Part shown: in pieces, positions 1 to 7,935 of the stretch
Layout of the letters: each line of letters opens with the position of its first letter
Numbering within the stretch: position 1 is the stretch's first letter
Origin: an uncultured Alphaproteobacteria bacterium
GTDB taxonomy: Bacteria > Pseudomonadota > Alphaproteobacteria > UBA6615
Direction: 5' to 3'
NCBI GenBank assembly: GCA_943787745.1
Contig: CALSNJ010000001.1
Coordinates: 1 to 64,000, forward strand
Length of the DNA stretch: 64,000 nt
Made by a program: the position numbers and the translations under genes
Notes under the pieces: generated by a model
Seen by the model: only the letters and a program-made list of their open reading frames with translations
What the model was told of the DNA's origin: nothing
The model's database searches: none

Positions 1-3
1 TGT

Positions 4-822
4 CTAGCCCCCAAGTTCTGGGCCATTCCTGATTAGAGTTTCTGGAACAGGAGGGCGCATGTTGAGGGCCTGATGTGGGCGGATGTGATTGTACTGTCTG
101 AGCCACTGGTTGATGACGACCTGAGCCTGCTTTGTTGTGGTGAACCATTCGGCGTTGAGCACCTCGCGGCGCAGAGTTCCGTTAAATCGTTCGTTGTATC
201 CATTCTCCCAGGGTGACCCGGGATAGATCCGGATAGGCTTGATACCGACCCTTGCCAACCAGTCCTGCATCGCTTCCGCGACGAACTCGGGGCCATTGTC
301 GGAACGGATATATTCTGGAGTGCCGTGGCGCATGAGTAGCGGGTAGAGCGCCTCAAGGACATCCTCAGCTCCCATCCTGGTGCGAACCGCGACCGCTAGA
401 GCCTGACGGGTGTACTCGTCGAGAACTGTCAGCATCTTGTAACTCCGACCGCTGTCGAGCTTGTCGTGTACAAAGTCGATGCTCCAGACGTGGTTCGGAT
501 GGGTTGGCCGCAGCCGTATGATCGAAGCATCCTTGTGGTAGAGCCGTCGGCGCTTCTTGTGCCGTTGCGGCAGTTGAAGGCCTTCTTCGCGCCAGATCCG
601 CTCAACCTTCTTGTGGTTCACCTTCCAACCTTCGATGCGCAGCAGTTCGGCTATCTTGCGATAGCCGTAGCGCCCGTATTGCTTGGCCAGCCGGATCAGG
701 GCCAATCGCAGAGCATCATCATCTCGCCGGGCCGGTCGGTATTGCAGAGAACTGCGCGCCAGTCCGATCACCCGGCATGTCCGTCTCTCTGACGTCGCGA
801 GCTTCTGACGCGTATGGATCAC
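4..822 (-). CDS. IS3-family transposase OrfB (DDE integrase core)
   Basis: This 272-residue protein is the catalytic half of an IS3-type transposase. An HTH_21-like N-terminal part is followed by a retroviral-integrase (rve) core. The three acidic residues sit in WSIDFV (about residue 115), RSDNGPEFV (about 175) and ENGYNERFNG (about 210), so the active site appears intact. In this family OrfB is normally made as an OrfAB fusion by -1 frameshifting. The OrfA stop lies only about 24 bases upstream of the first ATG here, and an AAGGAAAGC run near the end of orfA is a possible slippery site. An exact second copy of the last 190 bp of the element is at 3471-3660. Confidence 0.93.
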   Translation of the reverse strand: MIHTRQKLATSERRTCRVIGLARSSLQYRPARRDDDALRLALIRLAKQYGRYGYRKIAELLRIEGWKVNHKKVERIWREEGLQLPQRHKKRRRLYHKDASIIRLRPTHPNHVWSIDFVHDKLDSGRSYKMLTVLDEYTRQALAVAVRTRMGAEDVLEALYPLLMRHGTPEYIRSDNGPEFVAEAMQDWLARVGIKPIRIYPGSPWENGYNERFNGTLRREVLNAEWFTTTKQAQVVINQWLRQYNHIRPHQALNMRPPVPETLIRNGPELGG

Positions 823-845
823 GGCCTGACGGACCTGCTCTGTCG

Positions 846-1136
846 TCAGGCCCTGGGCTTTAGGTGGGTCAAGCTTTCCTTGAGGATCAGCTTATCGAGT
901 TCGAGTTCCGCGACGATCTTCTTCAGCCGCACATTCTCTTTCTCAAGAGCGCGAAGTTCCGACAGTTGAGACTTCCCCATCCCGCCAAACCGCTTGCGCC
1001 AGTTGTAGTAAGTGGCATCACTAATACCCACGCCACGACAGGCCGACGGCACGTCACTGCCAGTCGACAGCTTCACCTCAATCTCACGCAGCAGCTTGAG
1101 TATGTCCTCATCCGAATAACGTTTCCGAGCCATCAC
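846..1136 (-). CDS. IS3-family transposase OrfA (helix-turn-helix)
   Basis: This 96-residue protein has the standard OrfA plan. An N-terminal helix-turn-helix (the DATYYNWRKRFGG segment looks like the recognition part) is followed by a leucine-rich coiled coil (LRALEKENVRLKKIVAELE) used for multimerisation. It binds the IS ends and partners with OrfB. The length is typical for the family. It lies just inside the inverted repeat at 1161-1187. Confidence 0.9.
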   Translation of the reverse strand: MMARKRYSDEDILKLLREIEVKLSTGSDVPSACRGVGISDATYYNWRKRFGGMGKSQLSELRALEKENVRLKKIVAELELDKLILKESLTHLKPRA

Positions 1137-1160
1137 ATCCCCCTTCAGTCTCTAAAAATA

Positions 1161-1187
1161 GTGGCCCAGTTTTAGGGGGGAAGGACA
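1161..1187. repeat. IS inverted repeat (orfA-side end)
   Basis: This imperfect inverted repeat matches bases 1-26: both ends read inward as TGTC, then a run of C, then CTGGGCCA. It marks the exact edge of the element. Sequence beyond 1187 resumes the ABC ATPase reading frame. Confidence 0.8.
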
Positions 1188-2025
1188 GCACCAGCCGTTC
1201 ACCCTCTTTCAGGTCAAATCGCGGTACAACGTTGAGCAACGCTTTCAGGTAGGGGTGCTGTGGGTTGCGGTAGATATCTTCCAGGCTGCCGCTCTCCATC
1301 ACATTGCCGCGGAACATCACCACCACTTCTTCAGCAACATTGGCGACAACGCCAAGGTCATGGGTGATCATCAACACAGCCATCTGAAGTTCGGATTGCA
1401 GATCCTTGATCAGTTTCAGGATCTGCGCCTGAATGGTGACGTCCAGTGCGGTGGTGGGCTCGTCGGCGATCAGCAAGGCTGGCCGGCACACAAGCGCCAT
1501 GGCGATCATGGCGCGCTGTCGCAGGCCGCCCGACAATTCAAACGGATAGGTCTTCATCGCCCGCGCCGGGTCAGGAAACCCGACCAGTCGCAACATCTCG
1601 GTCGAAAGCTCAACACCGGTCTGTTTGTCGACATTGCGGTGCAGGTGCAGGGCTTCGCTGATCTGATCGCCGACTGTGTGGAGCGGTGACAACGAGGTCA
1701 TCGGCTCCTGAAAAATCATCGAGACCCGTCCGCCGCGGATTGACCGCATCTTCGGGCCGTCACGATCGAGCTTTGCGAGGTCAACCGGCATGCCATCGCC
1801 ATTGGGGTCGGTGAACAGAATTTCACCGCCGGCGATGGTGCCGATATTGGGGAGGATGCCCATGATGGCCTGACTGCAGACGGATTTCCCGGAACCGGAT
1901 TCGCCGACCAGCGCGGTGGTACCTCCGGGTTTGATGCGGAACGACACCCCGTCGACGGCGCGTACCTCCTCGCCGTGGATTGTGAAATCGACCTTCAGGT
2001 CGCGAACAGTCAGAAGGTCATTCAT
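1188..2025 (-). pseudogene. Peptide/nickel-type ABC transporter ATPase, 3' end cut off by IS
   Basis: The remaining 279 codons encode an OppD/DppD-type ATPase of an oligopeptide importer. The Walker A motif GESGSGKS is at residues 41-48, the signature LSGGLRQRA near residue 153 and the Walker [13 protein letters not shown] near 175, followed by the oligopeptide-family tail (PQHPYLKALL). The frame runs into the IS and stops within it at 1108. Full-length relatives go on, either as a ~330-residue DppD or as a fused double ATPase of YejF type; which one is lost cannot be told. The start at 2025 is chosen because its ATG overlaps the upstream stop as ATGA. Function is doubtful because the fragment is truncated. 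Confidence 0.85.
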
Positions 2026-2573
2026 CGTCGCCAGTCCGCGGGGTTGCCCCATCCGCTCAGTGCAGCGGGAGTTGCATCGGTGGGTGTCGAGAGTCCGACA
2101 TCGCCCAGGCCAATCACGGCGAAATTGCGCGCCGTTGCGTCCGAGAGTTCAACATCATTCTTCCGGGCCGCCTGAAACGCGAGACGGCAAAGATCCTCAA
2201 ACCCTTCCAGGGTGGAATGGATCGCGATCCGGTGTTCGGCGCTGCGAAGCGTGAGTTGCATCCAGCCTGCTTCCCGGTCTCGGCGGGTTGAGAAGTAAGA
2301 AAGTTTCAGCGTGTCGAGACTGTTCCAGGGGATATGTGCGCGGCTCCACCCTTTTGTGGTGATTCCCGATTCATCAAGAGTCACGGTGGTTCTCATCTGC
2401 ATCAGGGTCCGCAGACCAAACAGCCCGAAAAAGGCGGCAAAAACCCCGAGGATATATGCAGCTGTGGCGCCGGCCTCGATAAAGAACATCGGGGTCACGC
2501 AGGCCGCGATTCCAAGTGCGACCCGAAGCAGGTCCGCGTTCAGATCGCGTCGATGATAACGGTGCGTGCTCAT
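2022..2573 (-). CDS. Small membrane protein with PH-like domain, unknown function
   Basis: This 183-residue protein has two hydrophobic segments near the N terminus (about residues 15-55) followed by a short beta-rich region. The layout is that of bacterial PH-like membrane proteins, but no named family is certain. Its start overlaps the deacetylase stop by ATGA (2570-2573) and its stop overlaps the ABC ATPase start by ATGA (2022-2025). It therefore sits in the middle of a translationally coupled three-gene unit. Confidence 0.65.
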   Translation of the reverse strand: MSTHRYHRRDLNADLLRVALGIAACVTPMFFIEAGATAAYILGVFAAFFGLFGLRTLMQMRTTVTLDESGITTKGWSRAHIPWNSLDTLKLSYFSTRRDREAGWMQLTLRSAEHRIAIHSTLEGFEDLCRLAFQAARKNDVELSDATARNFAVIGLGDVGLSTPTDATPAALSGWGNPADWRR

Positions 2574-3367
2574 GGGGCGGGGAAAATCTCGTCTGTGTTC
2601 AGCCAGCGTGCGGCACGGTGTTGCGTTGTGTGGGCAACAAACTCGCGCACAAACTCTTTCGAATCCCTTTCCATCACCAGATGGTGCGTCATAAGGCCGG
2701 TCGCCTCCTCAGCATCCACATGTCCCAGACGACGTGCGGAAAGATGCTCGATGGCATCTTTGAGAATATGGTCGGTGCCAAGAAATGCCCTGGGCCTGCC
2801 GGTCTGTTTGCCGCGCCAGTCGACGATATCCAAATGGACATTGTTTGCGCGCAACCCCGCGATCGGGTTCGGGCGGTTGCGCGGGCCAAGCGTGCTCAGG
2901 CCGCGAAAGCCCAGTTCGGGCAGAAACGGGATCAAGTGCGGGGCGATCCGGTTCCATGGCGGCACCAGTACGGGAACATGCCCGTCGAAGCGTTCGAGCG
3001 CCTGCGCACCGGTCGCGAGATCGCCAATCACATAGGCCGCAGGCCGGCTGTCATCGAGCTCGATCTTGCGACCGTCCGCATCTGCAAAATTCTTGTGAGA
3101 ATATCCGTGCTGAAGCACGGAGACGGACGGGGCGTTTGACAATAGATCCCGAAGGGCGACGGTGGCCGTGGCCGGGATCACCGCGAGCGCCAGCGGCACA
3201 TCAAGTGTGTTGCGCAGTTCGAGCAGCTGTTCAAGCGCGTCAGTGTGGTCGGCCGCATCGTCATCGCGCCACCAAAGTGTGGCTGTGCGCCCGTCCTCTT
3301 GCCAGAGGTCGAGCTCGCGCGTGAGGGCATCCCATGCCAAATCTGGCTGCTGCGCGCCTTTGGTCAT
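2570..3367 (-). CDS. Polysaccharide deacetylase-family protein
   Basis: This resembles NodB-fold carbohydrate deacetylases, which remove acyl groups from glycans using a metal held by an Asp and two His. Visible matches are WWRDDDA near residue 34 (the acidic metal site), LQHGYSHKNF (the H-x-x-x-H metal site) and VPPWNR (the conserved Pro-Trp catalytic loop). An ATG at 3367 is preferred because the frame above it (to 3427) is hydrophobic and unlike the family; it gives about 265 residues. It is the first gene of a minus-strand unit with the small membrane protein and the truncated ABC ATPase. The substrate is unknown. Confidence 0.8.
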   Translation of the reverse strand: MTKGAQQPDLAWDALTRELDLWQEDGRTATLWWRDDDAADHTDALEQLLELRNTLDVPLALAVIPATATVALRDLLSNAPSVSVLQHGYSHKNFADADGRKIELDDSRPAAYVIGDLATGAQALERFDGHVPVLVPPWNRIAPHLIPFLPELGFRGLSTLGPRNRPNPIAGLRANNVHLDIVDWRGKQTGRPRAFLGTDHILKDAIEHLSARRLGHVDAEEATGLMTHHLVMERDSKEFVREFVAHTTQHRAARWLNTDEIFPAP

Positions 3368-3470
3368 CGCCAAGGCCATGAGTGTCAAAATACTCCCTGC
3401 AAATCCGCGCCCCTCAACCCGGATCATATTCTTGTATGTACCCTAGCTGGATCAGGCGTCCGGGTTAACC

Positions 3471-3660
3471 ACGATTTAACGGAACTCTGCGCCGCGAGGT
3501 GCTCAACGCCGAATGGTTCACCACAACAAAGCAGGCTCAGGTCGTCATCAACCAGTGGCTCAGACAGTACAATCACATCCGCCCACATCAGGCCCTCAAC
3601 ATGCGCCCTCCTGTTCCAGAAACTCTAATCAGGAATGGCCCAGAACTTGGGGGCTAGACA
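3471..3660 (+). mobile_element. Inverted 190-bp terminal fragment of the same IS
   Basis: Bases 3471-3660 are an exact reverse complement of bases 1-190, up to the terminal TGTCTAG. Only the 3' end of orfB and the outer inverted repeat remain. It faces opposite to the full element, so the two matching IS ends point outward and enclose 1188-3470. The junction at 3470/3471 is not an IS terminus, so this copy is a deletion or recombination remnant, or an assembly join, rather than a fresh insertion. Confidence 0.95.
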
Positions 3661-3826
3661 GGCACGCGAAAACAAGGGCGTGATCTGGATTGTAAATCGC
3701 GTTGCGATGGCCGCGAAGTTTGAACGGGTCATCGTACTTGATGATGGGCGCCTTGCCGAACAGGGCACCTTTGAGGAATTGGACAAGGATGGAACCGCCC
3801 TGCGCGGCTTGCTGGAAACAGCATAG
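3661..3826 (+). pseudogene. ABC exporter ATPase, C-terminal remnant
   Basis: The last 54 codons of an ABC transporter nucleotide-binding domain remain. The region after the Walker B is recognisable: VIWIVNR (with Asn where the H-loop His usually sits), then FERVIVLDDGRLAEQGTF, the typical D-loop-to-C-terminus pattern of exporter-type ATPases. All upstream sequence is replaced by the IS fragment, so the gene has lost its start. It is not the same gene as the truncated ATPase at 1188-2025, which is an importer type. Confidence 0.85.
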
Positions 3827-3880
3827 CGCGAGGTGGTGACGTGACAGGTGGCCGGAAAAGGCTGCCAGGAGACTAATGAC

Positions 3881-4333
3881 GTGAGCCTGAACGAAGAAGT
3901 CGAGCTGCTGCGGAACATTCCGCTTTTTGCCAAACTGGAGCCCTCCAAGCTCAAGCTGCTGGCGTTCACCTCGGAGCGAATCACCTATGAAGCTGATCAG
4001 GTGTTGTTTCGGCAGGGCGATGTCGGGGATGCGGCCTATATCATTGTCGAAGGGGCTGCTGCCGTTCTGGTTGAAACCGGCGAAGGTGAGATCGAAGTGG
4101 CGACTCTGGGGCGCAATGACTTTGTCGGCGAAATCGCCATCCTGTGTGATGTGCCCCGTACCGCCACAGTGAAGGCAACCACACAGACCATCACGTTGCG
4201 TATCACCAAGGATTTGTTTTTCCGATTGGTGGCAGAGTTTCCCGAGATGTCAGTGGAGATCATGCGGGAGCTGGCCTCGCGTCTTGAGCACACAACCCAA
4301 CAATTGCGCGAAGCCCTGGCGAAGAACGCCTAG
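3881..4333 (+). CDS. Cyclic-nucleotide-binding (CRP-like sensor) domain protein
   Basis: This is a 150-residue protein made of one cNMP-binding domain. It shows the usual beta-roll start (LLRNIPLFAKLEPSKLKLLA), the EADQVLFRQGDVGD turn, and the phosphate-binding cassette segment FVGEIAILCDVPRTATV, which keeps the conserved Glu and Arg. No DNA-binding domain follows, so it is probably a sensor subunit rather than a transcription factor. The GTG start at 3881 is preferred because AGGAGA stands 8 bases upstream; a GTG at 3848 is the alternative. In related genomes such proteins often follow ABC exporters, which fits the remnant just upstream. Confidence 0.85.
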   Translation: MSLNEEVELLRNIPLFAKLEPSKLKLLAFTSERITYEADQVLFRQGDVGDAAYIIVEGAAAVLVETGEGEIEVATLGRNDFVGEIAILCDVPRTATVKATTQTITLRITKDLFFRLVAEFPEMSVEIMRELASRLEHTTQQLREALAKNA

Positions 4334-4350
4334 CGCGTCGGGCAATTCAT

Positions 4351-4839
4351 ATGAGCCGTCTCGACAGTTTTATCCGCCGCATGCAGGCCCAGCGCGACTG
4401 CCTGAACGATGCCGTGCGCCGGCTTGCCGATATACCCGGGCCGGTGCTTGATCTTGGTCTGGGCAACGGGCGCACTTTTGATCATCTTCGAGAGACGATG
4501 CCTGACCGCGAGGTGTTCGTGTTTGACCGGGTTGTAAACTCCAACCCCAAAAGCACACCGGATCGCGATCACATTTTTCTGGGCGAGGCCGAGGAGCAGC
4601 TCGCCATTGCTGGTGCGCGTTTTGGTCGGAGCGTGGCTCTGATTCACTCCGATCTCGGAACGGGCACTGATGAAGATGCAAAACTCGCGGCCATCATTGT
4701 GCCGTTGATTGTGCCCATGTTGCGCCCGGGCGGCATTCTGGTCGCCAACAATCGTTTCCCGGCAGATGCCTGGGACGAGTTGCCCTTGCCCGAGGGTGTC
4801 CCCGCCGAGCGCTATTTCATGTATCGGGTGGCCGACTAG
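4351..4839 (+). CDS. Class I SAM-dependent methyltransferase-like protein
   Basis: This 162-residue protein has motif I of the Rossmann methyltransferase fold (VLDLGLGNGRTFDHL, residues 32-46). An acidic second strand (VFVFDR) and a late PMLRPGGILVANN segment, typical of the strand-5 region, follow. It is shorter than most family members and the substrate is not evident. It lies 17 bases after the cNMP-binding gene and is probably co-transcribed with it. Its stop overlaps the convergent xthA stop. Confidence 0.75.
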   Translation: MSRLDSFIRRMQAQRDCLNDAVRRLADIPGPVLDLGLGNGRTFDHLRETMPDREVFVFDRVVNSNPKSTPDRDHIFLGEAEEQLAIAGARFGRSVALIHSDLGTGTDEDAKLAAIIVPLIVPMLRPGGILVANNRFPADAWDELPLPEGVPAERYFMYRVAD

Positions 4840-5624
4840 ATATCGAGGTCCACGATGACCGGCACGTGGTCGGACGCTTTGGTCCAGTCGCGCGCGTCCT
4901 TGATGATTTCGAATCCGCGCAATTTGCTCTTGAGAGACGGTGTGACCCAAACGTGGTCAAGGCGTCGGCCGCGGTTGCCTTCACGCCAGTCTTTCGAGCG
5001 ATAGCTCCACCAGCTGTAGAGTTTTTCGGGCTCGGGTGCGAAATGGCGCACCGCGTCCACCCAGTCATGGGCGGCCTGCAGGCGATCGAGATGTTCGATC
5101 TCGACAGGTGTGTGGCTCACGACCTTGAGCAGTTGCTTGTGGGACCAGACGTCTGATTCCAGTGGCGCAATATTCAGATCACCAACCATGATTCGTTTGG
5201 CCCGCGGTGTGGCGGTTTTCTGAAACCAGTCGGTGACTTCATTGAGGAATGCGAGCTTGTGCGCGAATTTGTCGTTTTTCTTGGGATCCGGCTCGTCGCC
5301 GCCGGCGGGGACATAGAAATTGTGGATCTCCACGCCGCCGGCAATTTTCACCGAGATGTGGCGGGTGTCTTCGCGTCCGCACCAGTCATTGCCGCCCTTT
5401 GCCGTGAAGGGAACTTTCGAGAGGATCGCGACCCCGTTATAGCCCTTCATCCCGCGCATATGGCGATGGGGGTAGAGGTCGCTCAGGGCGTCATGGGGGA
5501 ACAGCTCATCGACAACCTTGGTTTCCTGCAGGCAGACGATGTCCGGTGCGGCTTGTTTCTCAAGCTGTGCAAAGAGCGGCGCTCGCAGCCGCACCGAATT
5601 GATATTCCAGGTCGCGATCCGCAC
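4836..5624 (-). CDS. xthA: Exodeoxyribonuclease III (AP endonuclease)
   Basis: This is a 262-residue member of the EEP nuclease family, which cuts DNA 5' of abasic sites and trims 3' ends in base-excision repair. It opens with MRIATWNINSVRLR. The metal-binding Glu is in CLQETKV, the catalytic Asp/Asn in MVGDLNIAP, and the His in the SDHVPVIVD tail, all in the expected order and spacing. The length matches the family. Its position near lolA and ftsK is common in alphaproteobacteria. Confidence 0.95.
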   Translation of the reverse strand: MRIATWNINSVRLRAPLFAQLEKQAAPDIVCLQETKVVDELFPHDALSDLYPHRHMRGMKGYNGVAILSKVPFTAKGGNDWCGREDTRHISVKIAGGVEIHNFYVPAGGDEPDPKKNDKFAHKLAFLNEVTDWFQKTATPRAKRIMVGDLNIAPLESDVWSHKQLLKVVSHTPVEIEHLDRLQAAHDWVDAVRHFAPEPEKLYSWWSYRSKDWREGNRGRRLDHVWVTPSLKSKLRGFEIIKDARDWTKASDHVPVIVDLDI

Positions 5625-5633
5625 GGTTCGGTC

Positions 5634-6317
5634 CTAACGGACGGTGATTTCGATATCGCTCAGCCCGTCAATATGGCCGTGCATCTTGTCACCGGAGACC
5701 ACCGGGCCGACGCCGTCCGGCGTGCCCGTGTAGATCAGGTCGCCCGGGGCGAGTGTGACCAGGCCCGAGAGATTGGCGATGGTTTCCTGCAGGTTCCAGA
5801 TCATCAGCTTGAGATCGGAATCCTGCTTGGTTTCACCGTTCACCTTGAGCCAGATATTGCCTTCGGGGAAATGGCCCACTTCGGAAACCGGGTGGATGTC
5901 ACCGCAGGGTGCCGACTGGTCGAAGCCTTTGCCCATATCCCAGGGACGGCCCTTTTCGCGATGAGCGATCTGGACATCGCGACGGGTCATGTCGAGGCCG
6001 GTCGCGTATCCATAGACGTGATCAAGTGCATCGGCTTCGCTGATATTCGCGCCACCTTTCCCGATCGCGGCAACCAGTTCCATCTCGTAGTGGAAATTGC
6101 TCGTCTGCGGTGGGTAATCGATGGTGCCGCCGGTCGGCACAATGGCGTCTGTCGGCTTGCAGAAATAGAAGGGCGGATCGCGCTCGTCGCCACCCATCTC
6201 CCGGATATGAGCGACATAATTTCGGCCGACGCAGAAAATACGGCGGACCGGGAAACGTTTGCTTTCGCCCACGACGGCGACGGACACCTCTTCGGGTGCC
6301 GGAATGACGTAATCCAT
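5634..6317 (-). CDS. Fumarylacetoacetate hydrolase-family protein
   Basis: This 227-residue protein carries the FAH C-terminal-domain fold, which hydrolyses or decarboxylates 2-oxo acids with a bound divalent metal. Visible features are FCVGRNYVAH, FHYEMELVAAIG (the metal-binding E-x-E pair) and the closing GDLIYTGTPDGVGPV. The size suits the fumarylpyruvate or acylpyruvate hydrolase group. It ends 9 bases upstream of xthA in a minus-strand series. The exact substrate cannot be read from sequence. Confidence 0.88.
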   Translation of the reverse strand: MDYVIPAPEEVSVAVVGESKRFPVRRIFCVGRNYVAHIREMGGDERDPPFYFCKPTDAIVPTGGTIDYPPQTSNFHYEMELVAAIGKGGANISEADALDHVYGYATGLDMTRRDVQIAHREKGRPWDMGKGFDQSAPCGDIHPVSEVGHFPEGNIWLKVNGETKQDSDLKLMIWNLQETIANLSGLVTLAPGDLIYTGTPDGVGPVVSGDKMHGHIDGLSDIEITVR

Positions 6318-6376
6318 CCCTGACCTCTTATGTGAAAATGTTTGTTACAGCCGTCTTTGTAGAGCGCCGGCTGGCT

Positions 6377-7201
6377 TCAGGCAACGTCGGCACCCAGCCC
6401 AATGCCAAGGCGCGCTGCTGCGCGCCGCCGCGCGGCATTCCCGAAGGCTTCAAACAAGGCGCGGTTGAAGGTGTGAGATTCGGTTCGGAATTCGGCATGC
6501 CATTGCACGCCGATCACAAAGCCGGGCGCGTCGGGTATCGAAATGCCTTCGACGACGCCGTCATCGCTCAAGGCTTCGACAACCGCGCCGTCCGCCACCT
6601 TGTTGAGTCCCTGGCCGTGGAGCGAGTTCACAATCACTTCACGACCCTCGATTCCGGCTGCTTCGGCGATGCTTGCAAACAGGCCGCCATCTGACAATGT
6701 CACCGGGTGGCGAGGGGCGAAGCGGTTCGCCATGGTGTCGGTCTGGGGCATGCGGTGATCGTTGAACCCCTCAACCTCCCAGAGATAGGGGTGCAGGGAC
6801 CCGCCCATTGCCACGTTGATTTCCTGGATGCCGCGGCAGATTCCGAAGATCGGCAAACCGCGCTCGATCGATTTGCGCGCCAGCGGCAAGGTGGTGGAAT
6901 CCCGCAACGGATCCCGCATGGTTTCCTGACGGAACGGCTCACCATCATAGTGATGGGGCTCCACATTGCTGCGCCCGCCGGTCAGGACCATACCGTCAAG
7001 CCGGTCGATCACATCATCAACGGGATAGTCACCGCCGTGTTCGGCATCGCCCATAGTGGGCACCAGCACAGCAATGGCGCCGCAGGCCTCAATAACCGAG
7101 GCGACGTATTTGTAGCCGGTCGCGAGCATATCGAAGCCGTTATAGTCCTTCAGTTCGGCATTCACGCCGATCAGCGGACGGATGGTGTCGTTGCGGGACA
7201 T
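6377..7201 (-). CDS. Class I glutamine amidotransferase-like hydrolase (PuuD/peptidase C26 type)
   Basis: This 274-residue protein resembles gamma-glutamyl-GABA hydrolases. The nucleophile Cys is in PIFGICRGIQEINVAMGG (about residue 120) and the catalytic His is in GVQWHAEF (about 232). An ATG at 7201 is chosen because the frame above it overlaps the end of lolA and looks unrelated (begins MSRNDTIRPLIGVN). It may release glutamate from gamma-glutamyl amines or act on another gamma-glutamyl amide. No polyamine genes lie nearby to settle this. Confidence 0.87.
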   Translation of the reverse strand: MSRNDTIRPLIGVNAELKDYNGFDMLATGYKYVASVIEACGAIAVLVPTMGDAEHGGDYPVDDVIDRLDGMVLTGGRSNVEPHHYDGEPFRQETMRDPLRDSTTLPLARKSIERGLPIFGICRGIQEINVAMGGSLHPYLWEVEGFNDHRMPQTDTMANRFAPRHPVTLSDGGLFASIAEAAGIEGREVIVNSLHGQGLNKVADGAVVEALSDDGVVEGISIPDAPGFVIGVQWHAEFRTESHTFNRALFEAFGNAARRRAAARLGIGLGADVA

Positions 7202-7226
7202 CGAAGACTCGTCAGAAAGGAACAGA

Positions 7227-7874
7227 TCAATCCACAGAAATAACGGTGTTGGGATCAACGGTCGAGAACAATTCGTCCGGGTTCTTGAAGGTCACGCCAA
7301 ACCGGGGTTCCATCAGGGCAACCTCGACCCGCGCGCCCTGCGCATCGATCACGCGCCACTTGGCCAGACGCAATGGATTGTCTTCGAATGTGAGCGAGAC
7401 CGACCCGGAAGCCGGTGAATCTGTTTCGGCCACGGTCACGCGGAACGTGCTGGCGCCGCGTTCGAATTCGGTCACGGTCAGGTCACCACCAAGGACGATC
7501 GTGTCGTCGAGCAGGAACCCGGCCGGGGTCTCGCTGACCGGCAAAAAGGTCGTTTGCTGCAGCTCGGTGTCATGGAACATCAGAATAATGTCGCTGGCGA
7601 CCATCAGCACTGGAATCGGGGGTGAATACTCGATTCGCAGATGCTGGGGCCGGTCGAGAAAGATTCGCCCTTCGGCGACCCCTTGCTCGGAAAACTGCAA
7701 AAACCGGCTTTCCATGGTGGTGAGGCTGTTGAGATAGGTCTCGATCCGCGCGATATCGGCCTGGTCAGCCTTGGAAAGCGTCGCGGGTATGGCGTCGGCC
7801 ATGACGGTGGTGGGGCCAAACGCGACCGCGACTATCAAAGCGCCGGACAGCGCCCATGTTTTCAGATTGAACAT
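7227..7874 (-). CDS. lolA: Outer-membrane lipoprotein carrier protein LolA
   Basis: This 215-residue periplasmic chaperone moves lipoproteins from the LolCDE release complex to the outer membrane. An N-terminal signal peptide (about residues 1-27, ending near VMADA) is followed by the LolA fold. The pattern LTTMESRFLQFSEQG, then GRIFLDRPQHLRIEYSPP, is characteristic of the family. It lies directly downstream of ftsK, an order often conserved in alphaproteobacteria. Confidence 0.92.
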   Translation of the reverse strand: MFNLKTWALSGALIVAVAFGPTTVMADAIPATLSKADQADIARIETYLNSLTTMESRFLQFSEQGVAEGRIFLDRPQHLRIEYSPPIPVLMVASDIILMFHDTELQQTTFLPVSETPAGFLLDDTIVLGGDLTVTEFERGASTFRVTVAETDSPASGSVSLTFEDNPLRLAKWRVIDAQGARVEVALMEPRFGVTFKNPDELFSTVDPNTVISVD

Positions 7875-7935
7875 GCCCTCAAGATAGGTTGTCGAAGACC
7901 AAACCGCGAGTGGCGATTTTGTGGCGGTTTAACCG

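Larger units (their letters stand above)
1..1187 (-). mobile_element. IS3-family insertion sequence, complete
   Basis: The element carries two overlapping transposase frames on the minus strand, the OrfA/OrfB layout of the IS3 family. Its ends are imperfect inverted repeats. The base-1 end reads TGTCTAGCCCCCAAGTTC and the other end, read inward from 1187, starts TGTCCTTCCCCCCTAAAA; both then share CTGGGCCA. Each begins with the TGT terminus usual for the family. The OrfA sequence suggests the IS407 group, which is an inference from memory. The right edge (1187/1188) lies inside an ABC transporter gene. The left edge is the first base of the window, so the target duplication cannot be checked there. 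Confidence 0.9.

Noticed and set aside
1-3660. Composite transposon carrying a cargo operon
   Set aside because: One IS end is only 190 bp and its inner edge is not an IS terminus, so mobilisation as a unit is not supported.
3635-3826. Intact 63-codon gene spanning the IS end and the ABC remnant
   Set aside because: The first residues come from the IS end; only an ABC C-terminal tail follows, so it is a chimeric frame.
5259-6323. 354-codon open frame on the plus strand
   Set aside because: It is antisense to xthA and the FAH-family gene.
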